From Kitasatospora purpeofusca (GTDB lineage Bacteria > Actinomycetota > Actinomycetes > Streptomycetales > Streptomycetaceae), in contig NZ_JODS01000014.1 of NCBI RefSeq assembly GCF_000718025.1, positions 124,001 to 188,000 of the forward strand: a DNA stretch of 64,000 nucleotides. Reading direction: 5' to 3'. Below the pieces are notes generated by a model. That model searched no databases, was not told where the DNA came from, and was given only the letters and a program-made list of their open reading frames with translations. Numbering within the stretch: the first letter of the stretch is position 1; every line of letters begins with the position of its first letter. Shown here piece by piece: positions 33,291 to 42,520 of this stretch. The position numbers were made by a program, and so were the translations under genes.

Positions 33291-35477
33291 TTACGCCGAG
33301 CCGCTCGGCGGGGTCGGCCTTTCGGGAGCCGGTCCGGGCCCGGCGGCCGGTCGGGCGCCCACGGAGCGCAGCAGGTCGGCGAGGGTCCGCACGGCCGGGG
33401 CGGCCGCCAGGCCGTCCAGGGTGACCGGGCGCCCGGAGCCGTCCGCGACCGGCAGCCGCCAGTTCGGGTACTGGTCCCAGGTGCCGGGCAGGTTCTGCGG
33501 GCGCGGGTCGCCGACCACGTCCGGCAGCCAGACGCCGACCAGCTCGGCCGGGGTGTCGGCCAGGAACCGGTAGAGCGCCGTCGCCGACAGCGGTTCGTCC
33601 CCCGACAGCAGGCCCAGCCGGAGCAGCTCGGCCCGCCAGTCGGCCAGCTCGGCGGCCGCCTCCGCCTGCTCCTCGCCGAGCGCGCGGGGGAGCAGGCCGA
33701 GCCGGTGGCGCAGCTCGACGTGCTCGCCGGAGAGCCGGGCCGCGGTGGACGGCAGGTCGTGCGTGGTCAGGGTGGCCAGGCTGCCCGGGCGCCAGCGCCC
33801 CGGGGGCAGGATCGCGCCCCCGCTCTGCCAGTCCCGCTCGAACCAGAGCACCGAGGTGCCCAGCACGCCGCGCTCCGCCAGCTCCTCGCGCACCCCCGGC
33901 TCGACGGTGCCGAGGTCCTCGCCGACCACGGCGGCGCCGGCCCGGTGGGCCTCCAGGGCGAGCACCGCGAGCATCGCCTCCGCGTCGTAGCGGACGTAGA
34001 CGCCCTCGGTCGGGGCGTGCCCGGCCGGCACCCACCAGAGCCGGAACAGGCCCATCACATGGTCGATCCGCAGGGCGCCGGCGTGCCGGGCGGCGGAGCG
34101 GATCAGCTCGGCGAAGGGCGCGTAGCCGGCGGCGGCCAGCGCGTCCGGGCGCCAGGGCGGCAGGCCCCAGTCCTGGCCGTGCGCGTTGAAGGCGTCCGGC
34201 GGCGCGCCGACCGAGATCCCGGCAGCCAGGACGTCCTGGAGCGCCCAGGCGTCGGCGCCGTCCGGGTGGACGCCGACCGCGAGGTCGTGCACCAGGCCGA
34301 CCGGCATGCCGGCGGTGCGGGCCGCCTGCTGGGCGCGGCCGAGCTGGCGGTCGACCTGCCAGGCGAGCCACCGGTGGAAGGCGACCCGGTCGGCCAGTTC
34401 GGCGGCCTCGTGGCGGACGTGCGGGGAGTCCGGGTGGCGCAGGCCCTTCGGCCAGTGATGGTGGTCGGCGCTGTGACGCTCGGCCAGGGCGTTCCAGACC
34501 GCGTACCGCTCCAGCCACTCGCCCTCGCGGGCCCGGTAGGCGTCGAACGCGGCCGTGCGGACGGCGCCGTGCCCGTCCGCGTACCGGCGGTACGCGGCGT
34601 GCAGGAGCTCCAGGGCGCTGCGCTTGAGGGCCCAGACCTCGTCGCGGTCGATCAGGCCGTCGTGGACCAGCACCTCGGCGCGCAGCCGGGCGGCGCGGGC
34701 GAGCAGCTCGTCGACCTCGGCCCGCTCCTCGCCGGCCAGGTAGGCGTACTCCGGCACCTCCTCGATCCGCAGGTGGACCGGGTCGGCGAAGCGCCGGGAG
34801 GAGGGGCGGTAGGGGGACGGGTCGGAGGGCGTCGAGGGCAGGGCCGCGTGCAGCGGGTTGATCTGGACGAAGCCCGCGCCGAGGGAGCCCGCCCAGGTGG
34901 CGAGGTCGGCGAGGTCGGCGAGGTCGCCCATGCCCCAGGAGCGGTCGGAGAGGACGGAGTACAGCTGGGCGAGGAAGCCCCAGCCCCGGCCGGGCAGGGC
35001 GGGGAGGCGGTCGGGGGCGACGATCAGGTGCGCGGTGGCGGTGCGGTCCGCGGCCTCGGCGTGCAGGGTGTGCCGGCCGGGCGGGAGGTCGGCGGGCAGC
35101 CAGTGGGCGTGGCCGTTCGGCAGCCGCCACCGCTCGCCCTGCTCCAGGACGACGGTGAGCCGGGTGTCGGCGGGGAGGTCGAGCGCGGTGCGGCGGCCGG
35201 CCCGGGCGACCACCGTCGGGGGCAGCAGGCGGGCGCGCTGCTCCGCCCGGTGGCGGGCGAGGGCCTCGCGGGCGGCGTCGGGGGTGGCGGCGGCCACGCC
35301 GAGCGCGGCGAGGACGGCGACCAGGGTGCGGGCACCGGCCGGCACCCCGCCGGGGCCGTGGCCGGCGTCCACCCCGTGGGCCTGCGCCAGCGCCACCAGC
35401 TCGGGCGGCGGCGGGGGCGCGTCCTGGGCCGGCACCTCCAGTGCGTCGGCTCCGTCACGGTCGAGATAAGCGGCCAC
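33291..35477 (-). CDS. malQ: 4-alpha-glucanotransferase (MalQ type)
   Basis: This is a GH77 amylomaltase that rearranges alpha-1,4-glucan chains in glycogen and maltodextrin metabolism (728 aa). Typical blocks are GWGFLAQLYSVLSDRSWGMGDLADLADLATWAGSLGAGFVQINPLHA, SPYRPSSRRFADPVHLRIEEVPEY, PDAFNAHGQDWGLPPW, the nucleophile segment ALRIDHVMGLFRLWWVP (Asp), VGEDLGTVEPGVREEL (Glu) and LATLTTHDLPSTAARLSG (His-Asp). An N-terminal helical and beta-sandwich extension of ~160 residues is of the actinobacterial type. The GTG at 35477 follows AGGAG. It is a single gene. Confidence 0.94.
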   Translation of the reverse strand: MAAYLDRDGADALEVPAQDAPPPPPELVALAQAHGVDAGHGPGGVPAGARTLVAVLAALGVAAATPDAAREALARHRAEQRARLLPPTVVARAGRRTALDLPADTRLTVVLEQGERWRLPNGHAHWLPADLPPGRHTLHAEAADRTATAHLIVAPDRLPALPGRGWGFLAQLYSVLSDRSWGMGDLADLADLATWAGSLGAGFVQINPLHAALPSTPSDPSPYRPSSRRFADPVHLRIEEVPEYAYLAGEERAEVDELLARAARLRAEVLVHDGLIDRDEVWALKRSALELLHAAYRRYADGHGAVRTAAFDAYRAREGEWLERYAVWNALAERHSADHHHWPKGLRHPDSPHVRHEAAELADRVAFHRWLAWQVDRQLGRAQQAARTAGMPVGLVHDLAVGVHPDGADAWALQDVLAAGISVGAPPDAFNAHGQDWGLPPWRPDALAAAGYAPFAELIRSAARHAGALRIDHVMGLFRLWWVPAGHAPTEGVYVRYDAEAMLAVLALEAHRAGAAVVGEDLGTVEPGVREELAERGVLGTSVLWFERDWQSGGAILPPGRWRPGSLATLTTHDLPSTAARLSGEHVELRHRLGLLPRALGEEQAEAAAELADWRAELLRLGLLSGDEPLSATALYRFLADTPAELVGVWLPDVVGDPRPQNLPGTWDQYPNWRLPVADGSGRPVTLDGLAAAPAVRTLADLLRSVGARPAAGPGPAPERPTPPSGSA

Positions 35478-35590
35478 TCGCGGCTCCTGCGATGTCTCGG
35501 CAACGCCCAGTCAGGACAGGCACAGTCCTACCCGGGTGACGACCCGGTGACCCGGCGCGACACGAGGGGGATCGGAACCGGGAGCCGACC

Positions 35591-35692
35591 GGGGCACCAC
35601 GAGTACACGGACGCAGGGGCACCACGAGCGGGCAAGTCCACCGGCGCCACGCACGGATGGAGTCCAGCGGCACCACGCGCGGGTGGGTTCTT
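35591..35692. repeat. Degenerate ~25-bp tandem repeat
   Basis: Four units start at 35591, 35616, 35641 and 35667, each opening with GGCACCACG or GGCGCCACG, and three ending near GTCCA or equivalent. Divergence between units argues against recent slippage. There is no leader, no regular spacer and no cas gene. Confidence 0.6.
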
Positions 35693-35809
35693 TGACCCCC
35701 GCCAGGCACGGACCGCGAGCGAGCCGAAGGGGCGCGCCGGTGCCGAAAGGGAGAGCGCGAGGGAGCGACGAAGGAGCGAGGGAGCGCCGACCGTCGGCAC
35801 CGGACCAGA

Positions 35810-35880
35810 GCGCCCCGGAGGCGAGCCGAGCCCGAAGAAGGGGTAAGCGCCCCGGAGGCGAGCCGAGCCCAAGAAAGGGG
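35810..35880. repeat. 34-bp direct repeat, two copies
   Basis: Copies at 35810-35843 and 35847-35880 differ by two bases and are separated by 3 nt (core GCGCCCCGGAGGCGAGCC). Confidence 0.85.
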
Positions 35881-36008
35881 GGTGCGCGAAGGGTTGCAGT
35901 CGCGGGTAAACCGGACAAAGTCGGCATACCCGTCGACGACGTTGACACCGTCAAACAGAGCTGGTGGGCTGTGCCGCGATGTGGTTCCGGCCTGGCTAGG
36001 AGGCTCCT

Positions 36009-39000
36009 GTGCAAGCCCGAGTGTCCGAGGTGGCCGGCCGGCGGTTCCGTCAGCAGCTGGAGCAGAGCCCCGCGCTGCGCGAGGTGCTCCAGCACCCGAC
36101 GGCGCTCGCGGCCCGCCGGGCCACCGCGCGGACGTGCCGTCAACTGGCCCCCAGGACGGCCGATCGACTGATCGCCGATCTCAAGGGCACCTCGCCGCTG
36201 CTGCCTTCGGTCCGGGCCGAGCGCGCCCTGGCCGCCCGCCCGGGGGCGCCGAGCCGGCGGACCCTCCAGGTGGCGGCCACCCTGTCGGCGGCCGCCGTGG
36301 TCGGCGGTCTGCTGGTGAGCGGGCCGGCCGCGTACGCCGTGGCGCCCGGGTACACGCCCGGTCCGGACGTGGTGAGCACCGCGAGCGGCACTTCGCAGAC
36401 CCCGCTCGGCAGTCTGGGCGACCCCCAGGTGTTCCCGCGCCCGCAGGAGCAGCGGGTGACCGGGAAGCCGGTCACCGTGCCGGGCGCCGTCACCCTGGTC
36501 ACCGCGCCGAACGCGGACCCCGGCGCGGTGGCTGCGGTGCGGGAGGTCCTCGGCGTCGCCGGCGCGACCGCCGTGACCGCGCTGCCGGCGCCGAACCCGC
36601 CGGTGGCCGGCTCGCTGGTGGTGTACGTCGGCGGACCCGCCGAGGGCGCGGGCGGCGACACCGACCGGATCCTGCGCGAGCTCACCGTCGCGGCCGGCGG
36701 CAAGGACACCGCCGCGCCCACCACCGCCGGGCTGCCGTCCGGCGGCCATGTGCTGGTGGCCGGTCAGCTGCCGGTGGCCGGCGGCGGCAGCTACGGCGCG
36801 GTGGTGCTGGCCGGGGCCGACGCGGCCGGCACCTTCTACGCCGCGCAGTCGCTGCGCCAGCTGCTGGCGGCCGTCCCGGCGGACCAGGGCCAGCTGCCCG
36901 GCGCGGCCGGCCTCGGGCTGCCCGGGATCGTGCTGCGCGACTGGCCGTCCGGCGCGCCGGTGCGCGGGACCGCCGAGGCGTTCTACGGCACCCCGTGGAC
37001 GCAGCAGCAGCGGCTCGACCAGCTGGACTTCCTCGGCCGGTCGAAGCAGAACTTCTACCTCTACGCGCCGGGCGACGACCCGTACCGGCTGGCCCGCTGG
37101 CGGGACGCCTACCCGCAGGAGCGGGAGAACGACCTGCGCGCGCTGGGCGCCCGCGCCGCGCGCGACCATGTCACCCTCGGTTACGCGATCGACCCGGGGC
37201 AGTCCTTCTGCTTCAGTTCCGGGAAGGACGCGGACGCGCTGGTCGCCAAGCTGGACGGGCTGCGCCGGCTCGGCTTCTCGGCGTTCCAGCTGCAGTTCCT
37301 GGACGTGTCCTACGAGGAGTGGCACTGCTCCGACGACCGGTCCAAGTACGGCACCGGCCCGGCCGCGGCGGCGAGGGCGCAGGCGGAGCTGGCGGCCAAG
37401 GTGCAGGACCGGCTGATCGCGCGGAACCCGGCCCTGGCGCCGCTGTCGGTCGTCCCCACCGAGTACCACCAGCAGGGCTCCAGCCCGTACCGGACGGCGC
37501 TGGCCGCCGCGCTGCCCCCCGCGGTGCAGGTGGCCTGGAGCGGCGTCGGGGTGATCCCGGAGCGGATCACCGGCACCCAGGTCGCGGACACCGGCGGCCT
37601 GTACGGGCACCCGCTGGTCACCATGGACAACTACCCGGTCAACGACGCCACCCCGGACCGGCTCTTCCTGGGCGCCTACACCGGCCGGGACAGTGAGGTG
37701 GCGACCCGGTCGGCCGTCATGCTGACCGGTGCGATGCGGCAGCCGGTGGCCTCACGGATCGCGCTCTCCACGGCCGGCGACTTCGCCTGGAACCCGTCCG
37801 CCTACAAGCCGGAGGACTCCTGGCGGGCGGCGCTGCGCTCGCTGGCCGGGCCGACCGGCGCGACGGCCACGCCGACCGGGGAGACCCTGGCCGCGGTGAC
37901 CGCGCTGGCCGGGAACAGCGTGTCCTCGCCGCTGGCCAAGCAGGAGTCCGGCTATCTGCTGCCGCTGATGGACCGGTTCTGGGCGTCCGCCGAGCCGACC
38001 TCGGGGGCGGCGCCGGACCTGGCGCGGCTGATCGAGTCGGCCGCCCCGCTGCGGGAGGCGTTCACCGCGATGGCCGGCGCCCAGCAGACCCTGGCCGCCG
38101 CCCAGGCCACCGCCCCGCTGGCCGCCGAGGCCGCGCCCTGGCTGGCGCCGCTGCGCGACTTCGGGCTGGCCGGGCAGTCCGCCCTGGACATGCTGCTGGC
38201 CCAGCGCGGCGGCGACGGCGGGGCCGCCTGGAAGGCCCGGGTGGAGCTGACCAAGCTGCGCGAGCAGCTCGGCCAGAGCCCGGCGACGGTCGGCGCGGGC
38301 GTGCTCGGCCCGTTCCTGGAGCGGGCGCTGCAGGCGGCCGACACCTGGGCCGGGGTGCAGGGCGGCGGCATCACCGCGACCACGACCCTGGGCACCGCGC
38401 ACGACCACCTGCCGGCGCTGATGGCCGACGGCGTCGCCGACACCTTCTACTGGAGCTCGGCGCCGCCGCAGCAGGGCGACTCGGTCGGCCTGGACCTCGG
38501 CGGCGGGCGCCCGGTCGGCAGTGTCACCGTGCTGATGGGCTCCTGGGGCAGCGGCCCGGACGGGCAGAGCGCGCTGGACGACTACATCCGGGACGGCGTG
38601 CTGGAGTACTCCACCGGGGAGGGCGGCTGGAAGAAGCTGGCCTCGGTGAAGAACCAGAAGTCCGTCTCGGCGCAGGTGCCGGCCGGGACGGTGGTCCGGG
38701 CGGTGCGGCTGCGGGCCACCGCCGCGCAGAAGACCGCGGTCGCGGTGCGCGAGTTCTCGGTGACCGCGCCCGACGAGCTGCCGTCCAGCGTCTCCGGCGG
38801 CCCGGCCGCGCTGCCCGGCTCCTCGGCGTCCGCGGTGCTGGACGGCAACCCGGACACCGCCTACCGGGCGGCCACCGCGCCGACCGCGCAGGACGAGCCG
38901 CTGACGGTCGAGCTGGGCGCCGCCCGGCCGCTGGACCGGCTGACCGTGCTCACCGACCCGGGTGTGCGGGCCTCGGCCGCCGTCGCGGTGCGGCACCCGG

Positions 39001-40136
39001 ACGGCACCTGGACCGAGATCGGCACCGTGCAGCCGGGCTGGAACGAGCTCGCGGCCGGCGGTCTGCCCGCCGACGCGTTCCGGCTGGCCTGGAAGCCGGG
39101 CGGGGAGCCGCCCGTGGTCAACCAGGTGATCCCCTGGTACGCGGACGCCCCGGCGGCCCGGCTGAGCCTGGCCGACGCCTCGGTGGACGCGGTGACCGGG
39201 GACGCCGTCCCGGTGCAGGCCCGGGTCACCGTCGAGGCCGGCCGGCCGGAGGGGGTCACCGGGGAGCTGCGCACCGAGGTGCCGGTGGTCGCCAAGGGGC
39301 TGACCGTGGCGCCGGTGACCGGGGTGAGCGTGCCGCGCGGCGGCAAGGTCGGCGTGCCGCTGCTGGTGACCGCCGGGCCGGAGACGCCGTCCGGGACGTA
39401 CCAGGTGCCGGTGGTGTTCGTGGCCGGCCAGACCACGGTCCGCCAGGTGCTCCAGGTGCACGTGGTGCCGCCGACCGGCGGTCCCGACCTGGCGATCACC
39501 GCGCAGGCCACCTCCTCGGGCGACGAGACCGCGAACTTCCCGGCCTCGGCGGTGGCCGACCAGGACCCGAAGAGCCGCTGGTCCTCGCCGGCGGCGGACG
39601 ACGCCTGGGTGCAGCTGGAGCTGCCGAAGGCGACCCACCTGGGTTCGGCGGTGCTGCACTGGCAGGCCGCGTACGCCGCCGCGTACAAGATCCAGTCCTC
39701 GGCGGACGGGCGGTCCTGGACCACGGTCGCGACCGTCGGGGACGGCAGGGGCGGCAACGAGACGGTGCGTTTCGACGCGCCGGGCGCGAAGTTCCTGCGC
39801 ATCCAGGGCGTGGCCAGGGCGACCAAGTACGGCTACTCGCTCTGGGGCGTCGAGCTGTACGCCGTCGCCCCGGTGGACGGCCAGGTGGCGCCGCCGGTGA
39901 CGCCTCCGGTCACCCCGCCGGTGACGCCGCCGACCGGGCAGCCGGGCGGTGGCCAGCAGTCGGGCGGCGGCCAGACCGGGGGCCCGGGGGGCGGGACGGC
40001 GACCACGCCGCCGGCCGTGCCGACGCCCTCGGCCTCCCCGACCGGGCCGGCCCCCGCACCGACCACCACCACCGGCCCGGGTGGCGGTGCCGGCACCCCG
40101 AGCGGCAGTCCGACCGGTTCGCGGCAGAAGCCCTAG
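36009..40136 (+). CDS. Secreted GH84-like beta-N-acetylglucosaminidase, multidomain
   Basis: This large exported protein (1375 aa) is probably active on N-acetylglucosamine-containing glycans outside the cell. After a ~85-residue cytoplasmic N-terminus comes an internal hydrophobic signal (LQVAATLSAAAVVGGLLVSGPAAYAVAP). Then follow a GH20b-like lead domain, a GH84-type barrel (GTAEAFYGTPWTQQQRLDQLDFLGRSKQNFYLYAPGDDPY … FQLQFLDVSYEEWHC), helical and beta regions, a NEW3-like stretch, and a discoidin/F5-8C domain near 1170-1300 (KSRWSSPAADDAWVQLELPKATHLGSAVLHW). A Pro/Gly/Thr tail ends the protein. The canonical Asp-Asp pair of GH84 reads Leu-Asp here. GTG 36009 follows TAGGAGG. Confidence 0.85.
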   Translation: MQARVSEVAGRRFRQQLEQSPALREVLQHPTALAARRATARTCRQLAPRTADRLIADLKGTSPLLPSVRAERALAARPGAPSRRTLQVAATLSAAAVVGGLLVSGPAAYAVAPGYTPGPDVVSTASGTSQTPLGSLGDPQVFPRPQEQRVTGKPVTVPGAVTLVTAPNADPGAVAAVREVLGVAGATAVTALPAPNPPVAGSLVVYVGGPAEGAGGDTDRILRELTVAAGGKDTAAPTTAGLPSGGHVLVAGQLPVAGGGSYGAVVLAGADAAGTFYAAQSLRQLLAAVPADQGQLPGAAGLGLPGIVLRDWPSGAPVRGTAEAFYGTPWTQQQRLDQLDFLGRSKQNFYLYAPGDDPYRLARWRDAYPQERENDLRALGARAARDHVTLGYAIDPGQSFCFSSGKDADALVAKLDGLRRLGFSAFQLQFLDVSYEEWHCSDDRSKYGTGPAAAARAQAELAAKVQDRLIARNPALAPLSVVPTEYHQQGSSPYRTALAAALPPAVQVAWSGVGVIPERITGTQVADTGGLYGHPLVTMDNYPVNDATPDRLFLGAYTGRDSEVATRSAVMLTGAMRQPVASRIALSTAGDFAWNPSAYKPEDSWRAALRSLAGPTGATATPTGETLAAVTALAGNSVSSPLAKQESGYLLPLMDRFWASAEPTSGAAPDLARLIESAAPLREAFTAMAGAQQTLAAAQATAPLAAEAAPWLAPLRDFGLAGQSALDMLLAQRGGDGGAAWKARVELTKLREQLGQSPATVGAGVLGPFLERALQAADTWAGVQGGGITATTTLGTAHDHLPALMADGVADTFYWSSAPPQQGDSVGLDLGGGRPVGSVTVLMGSWGSGPDGQSALDDYIRDGVLEYSTGEGGWKKLASVKNQKSVSAQVPAGTVVRAVRLRATAAQKTAVAVREFSVTAPDELPSSVSGGPAALPGSSASAVLDGNPDTAYRAATAPTAQDEPLTVELGAARPLDRLTVLTDPGVRASAAVAVRHPDGTWTEIGTVQPGWNELAAGGLPADAFRLAWKPGGEPPVVNQVIPWYADAPAARLSLADASVDAVTGDAVPVQARVTVEAGRPEGVTGELRTEVPVVAKGLTVAPVTGVSVPRGGKVGVPLLVTAGPETPSGTYQVPVVFVAGQTTVRQVLQVHVVPPTGGPDLAITAQATSSGDETANFPASAVADQDPKSRWSSPAADDAWVQLELPKATHLGSAVLHWQAAYAAAYKIQSSADGRSWTTVATVGDGRGGNETVRFDAPGAKFLRIQGVARATKYGYSLWGVELYAVAPVDGQVAPPVTPPVTPPVTPPTGQPGGGQQSGGGQTGGPGGGTATTPPAVPTPSASPTGPAPAPTTTTGPGGGAGTPSGSPTGSRQKP

Positions 40137-40807
40137 CGTCCGTCGTCGCCCGCCGTTCGCCCCGCACGGGGGCAAACGGCGGGCCGCCGTGCTCCCCGGT
40201 GCGGGGTGGGGTGGCCGGCGTGGGCCCGGCCGAGTGGGACCGGGTGGGCCGGGTCGGTATGGTCGTGGTGTTCGTACTCGTCCCACTGCGGGGCGCGCAG
40301 CTGGTCGTTCCCGCCGTACGGCTCCAGGTAGGGCCGCCAGCGCGGATCCTTGATCCCGGTGCCGATGATCCGCCAGGCCAGGCCGCTGGGCGGCGCGGGT
40401 GGTCGTTTCATCCGCCAGCCGAGTTCGGTGAGGTGGCGGTCGGCCTTGGTGTGGTTGCAGCGGCGGCAGGCCGCCACCACGTTGTCCCAGCGGTGCTGGC
40501 CTCCCCGGCTGCGCGGGATGACGTGGTCGACGCTGGTGGCGGCGGCCCCGCAGTAGACACAACGACCGTGGTCGCGGGCGAACAGCGCCCGGCGGGTGAG
40601 CGGGACCGGCCCGCAGAAGGGGACCCGGACGAAGCGGGTCAGACGGACGACGGACGGCGCCGGAAGGGCGCTGGTGGCGCTGTGCAGAGTGACCCCCGAG
40701 TCCTCCAGGCTGACCGCCTTGTGGTTGAGGACGAGGATGAGTGCGCGGCGCATCGATACGACGCCGAGTGGCTCGTAGGACGCGTTGAGGACCAGGACAT
40801 GCGGCAC
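40133..40807 (-). CDS. HNH endonuclease
   Basis: This HNH nuclease (224 aa) has an actinobacterial N-terminal module (VLVLNASYEPLGVVSMRRALILVLNHKAV). The zinc-braced HNH core follows at about 90-140: CVYCGAAATSVDHVIPRSRGGQHRWDNVVAACRRCNHTKADR, with two Cys pairs, the catalytic DHV and the NHTK turn. Its cellular role is unknown; orthologues are widespread and chromosomal. The GTG at 40807 follows AAGGAGG. The last ~40 codons are His/Pro/Arg-rich and pass through a hairpin, and its stop overlaps the GH84 stop by 3 nt on the opposite strand. Confidence 0.88.
   Translation of the reverse strand: MPHVLVLNASYEPLGVVSMRRALILVLNHKAVSLEDSGVTLHSATSALPAPSVVRLTRFVRVPFCGPVPLTRRALFARDHGRCVYCGAAATSVDHVIPRSRGGQHRWDNVVAACRRCNHTKADRHLTELGWRMKRPPAPPSGLAWRIIGTGIKDPRWRPYLEPYGGNDQLRAPQWDEYEHHDHTDPAHPVPLGRAHAGHPTPHRGARRPAVCPRAGRTAGDDGR
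40148..40183. terminator. Hairpin inside the 3' end of the HNH gene
   Basis: Arms of 16 bp (40148-40163 and about 40168-40183) pair with one mismatch, 12 nt past the GH84 stop. It can terminate the GH84 transcript but is embedded in HNH coding sequence. Confidence 0.6.
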
Positions 40808-40967
40808 GGATGCCTCCTTGGACGCCTGCGGCGCGTGGCTCGCGCCGGGACGAGCGGTTCGATCACGCAACGGGTGCGTGATCCACCCCAGTGTCGCCTT
40901 ACGCCTTTGTACGGCGCCACCACTCCTGTGTAACGGACCCGATGTGAACTCCGGGTGTGGGTTCTGT

Positions 40968-40980
40968 CATACCCGGTATG
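40968..40980. promoter_or_regulatory. CATACC-C-GGTATG inverted repeat
   Basis: This perfect 13-bp inverted repeat lies in the 479-nt gap between divergent HNH and MscS genes. Nearby are an 11-nt element GCCCTCGGCCT repeated three times (41131-41163) and otherwise GC-rich sequence without a gene. An operator is inferred only from symmetry and position. Confidence 0.45.
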
Positions 40981-41130
40981 CCCGGGGGAAGCGCGGGTTG
41001 CACTCCGGTGCCCCTCCGGGGTGTCGCTGGGCCGGGCGGAGCAGCGCGGAACGCGGCGTGCGGGGGCGTTGACGGGGCGTCCGGACGGGTGCACGCGCCC
41101 TGCGGCGGACCCTCCCGGCCCGTTCGGCGT

Positions 41131-41163
41131 GCCCTCGGCCTGCCCTCGGCCTGCCCTCGGCGT
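41131..41163. repeat. 11-nt element repeated three times
   Basis: GCCCTCGGCCT is tandemly repeated at 41131-41163, with the last copy ending GT. It lies upstream of the MscS-type gene. Confidence 0.75.
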
Positions 41164-41286
41164 GTCAAGCCCGCGGCCGGGCGGCGGCTAGGGTAGGCGG
41201 ACGGTCCGCAGGCCAGGGGCGTGCCAACCCCGGGTGGGCACCGCGGCGGCGGACCGGGTCACGACCCCTGCAGGAAGGTCCCGCAC

Positions 41287-42501
41287 GTGTTCCGCTCCGG
41301 TGCCGCCGGCCTCCTCGCCGACGCGTCCACGACGACGCCGGCCTCGACGCCCGCGCCGTCCCCGACTCCCACGGCCCCGGAGTTGCCGGACCTCAGAATC
41401 CCGACCAGCGCCCAGGAGGTCTCCGACACCACCCGGCAGGCCGCCAGCTGGTTCGACTCGCACTGGCAGGACTGGCTGGCGAGCGGCGTCCGGATCGTCT
41501 TCATCATCGTGCTGGCCCTGGTGCTGCGGGCGATGGTGCGCAAGGTGATCACCCAGCTGATAACGCGGATGGTGCGGCCGGGCGAGAACGAGGACGAGCC
41601 CAGCCGGCTGGGCGGGCTGCTGGCCAACACCGGGGTGGTCAACCCCGAGCGGCGCCAGCAGCGGGCCGAGGCGATCGGCTCGGTGCTGCGCAGCGTCGCG
41701 TCCTTCTCGATCCTGGGCACGGCGGCGCTGATGGTGCTGTCCGCGCTCGGGGTGAACCTGGCGCCGCTGCTGGCGAGCGCCGGTGTGGCCGGTGTGGCGA
41801 TCGGTTTCGGCGCCCGCAACCTGGTCACCGACTTCCTCTCCGGGGTCTTCATGATCATGGAGGACCAGTACGGCGTCGGCGACGAGATCGACACCGGGGT
41901 GGCCACCGGCACGGTGCTGGAGGTCGGCCTGCGGGTGACCAAGCTGCGCGGCGCGGGCGGCGAGATCTGGTACATCCGCAACGGCGAGGTGAAGCGCATC
42001 GCCAACATGAGCCAGGGCTGGTCGACCGCCTCGGTGGACGTCCAGGTCGGCTACAAGGAGGACCTGGAGCGGGTCGAGGCGCTGATCAAGGACACCGCGG
42101 AGGCGCTGGCCAAGGAGTCGCCGTTCGACGAGCTGGTCTGGGCGCCGTTCTCGGTGCTGGGCGTGGAGTCGGTCGCGGCGGACTCGGTGGTGCTGCGGGT
42201 CGAGGCGCGGACCGCCCCCGGCAAGTCGCTGAGCGTGGGGCGGGCGCTGCGCCAGCGGCTCAAGCAGGTCTTCGACGAGGCCGGGATCAAGGTCAAGGAG
42301 GAGGTCACCCCCGCCGCCGCCGCGGGCGCGGCCGCCGGGACGGCCGCCGCGATGGTCCTGAGCACCGCCGCGGCCCCGGCCCCGGGCACCGACCCGGCCC
42401 CGCCGTCCGCCCTGGCCGACCCGACCTCGGCGGGCTACAAGGCGGCGACCCCGATACCGCTGCCGCAGTCCCCTCCGGCCGACCCCACCAGGACCCCCTG
42501 A
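41287..42501 (+). CDS. MscS-family mechanosensitive channel
   Basis: This small-conductance mechanosensitive channel homologue (404 aa) relieves osmotic pressure in the cytoplasmic membrane. A ~65-residue extracellular Pro/Thr/Ser region precedes a transmembrane helix (VRIVFIIVLALVLRAMV), a second helix (SVASFSILGTAALMVLSALGVNL) and the pore-lining TM3 (LLASAGVAGVAIGFGARNLVTDFLSGVFMIME), with its Gly/Ala packing pattern. The beta domain (VGDEIDTGVATGTVLEVGLRVTKLRGAGGEIWYIRNGEVKRIANMS) and an Ala/Pro-rich tail follow. The GTG at 41287 follows AGGAAGGTC. It is a single gene ending at a perfect terminator. Confidence 0.93.
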   Translation: MFRSGAAGLLADASTTTPASTPAPSPTPTAPELPDLRIPTSAQEVSDTTRQAASWFDSHWQDWLASGVRIVFIIVLALVLRAMVRKVITQLITRMVRPGENEDEPSRLGGLLANTGVVNPERRQQRAEAIGSVLRSVASFSILGTAALMVLSALGVNLAPLLASAGVAGVAIGFGARNLVTDFLSGVFMIMEDQYGVGDEIDTGVATGTVLEVGLRVTKLRGAGGEIWYIRNGEVKRIANMSQGWSTASVDVQVGYKEDLERVEALIKDTAEALAKESPFDELVWAPFSVLGVESVAADSVVLRVEARTAPGKSLSVGRALRQRLKQVFDEAGIKVKEEVTPAAAAGAAAGTAAAMVLSTAAAPAPGTDPAPPSALADPTSAGYKAATPIPLPQSPPADPTRTP

Positions 42502-42520
42502 CGCCGGTCCGACACCCCTG

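Larger units (their letters stand above)
35478..36008. other. 531-nt repeat-rich gap with possible GH84 promoter
   Basis: No credible gene is seen in this gap between divergent malQ and the GH84-like gene. It holds a degenerate ~25-bp tandem array (35591-35692), a purine-rich GAGCG-type stretch, two 34-bp direct repeats (35810-35843, 35847-35880), and at 35942-35954 a TTGAC-ACC-GTCAA inverted repeat. The first six bases of that repeat form a perfect TTGACA -35 box. No strong -10 follows (TGGGCT is the best at 17-nt spacing). An operator-promoter for the downstream gene is plausible. Confidence 0.55.

Noticed and set aside
35591..35692. Repeat array considered as CRISPR
   Set aside because: Units are ~25 bp with no clear separate spacers, diverge strongly, and no cas genes are nearby.
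35511..35872. Minus-strand frames in the gap before the GH84 gene
   Set aside because: Translation is repeat-derived Arg/Pro/Gly sequence with no domain or ribosome binding site.
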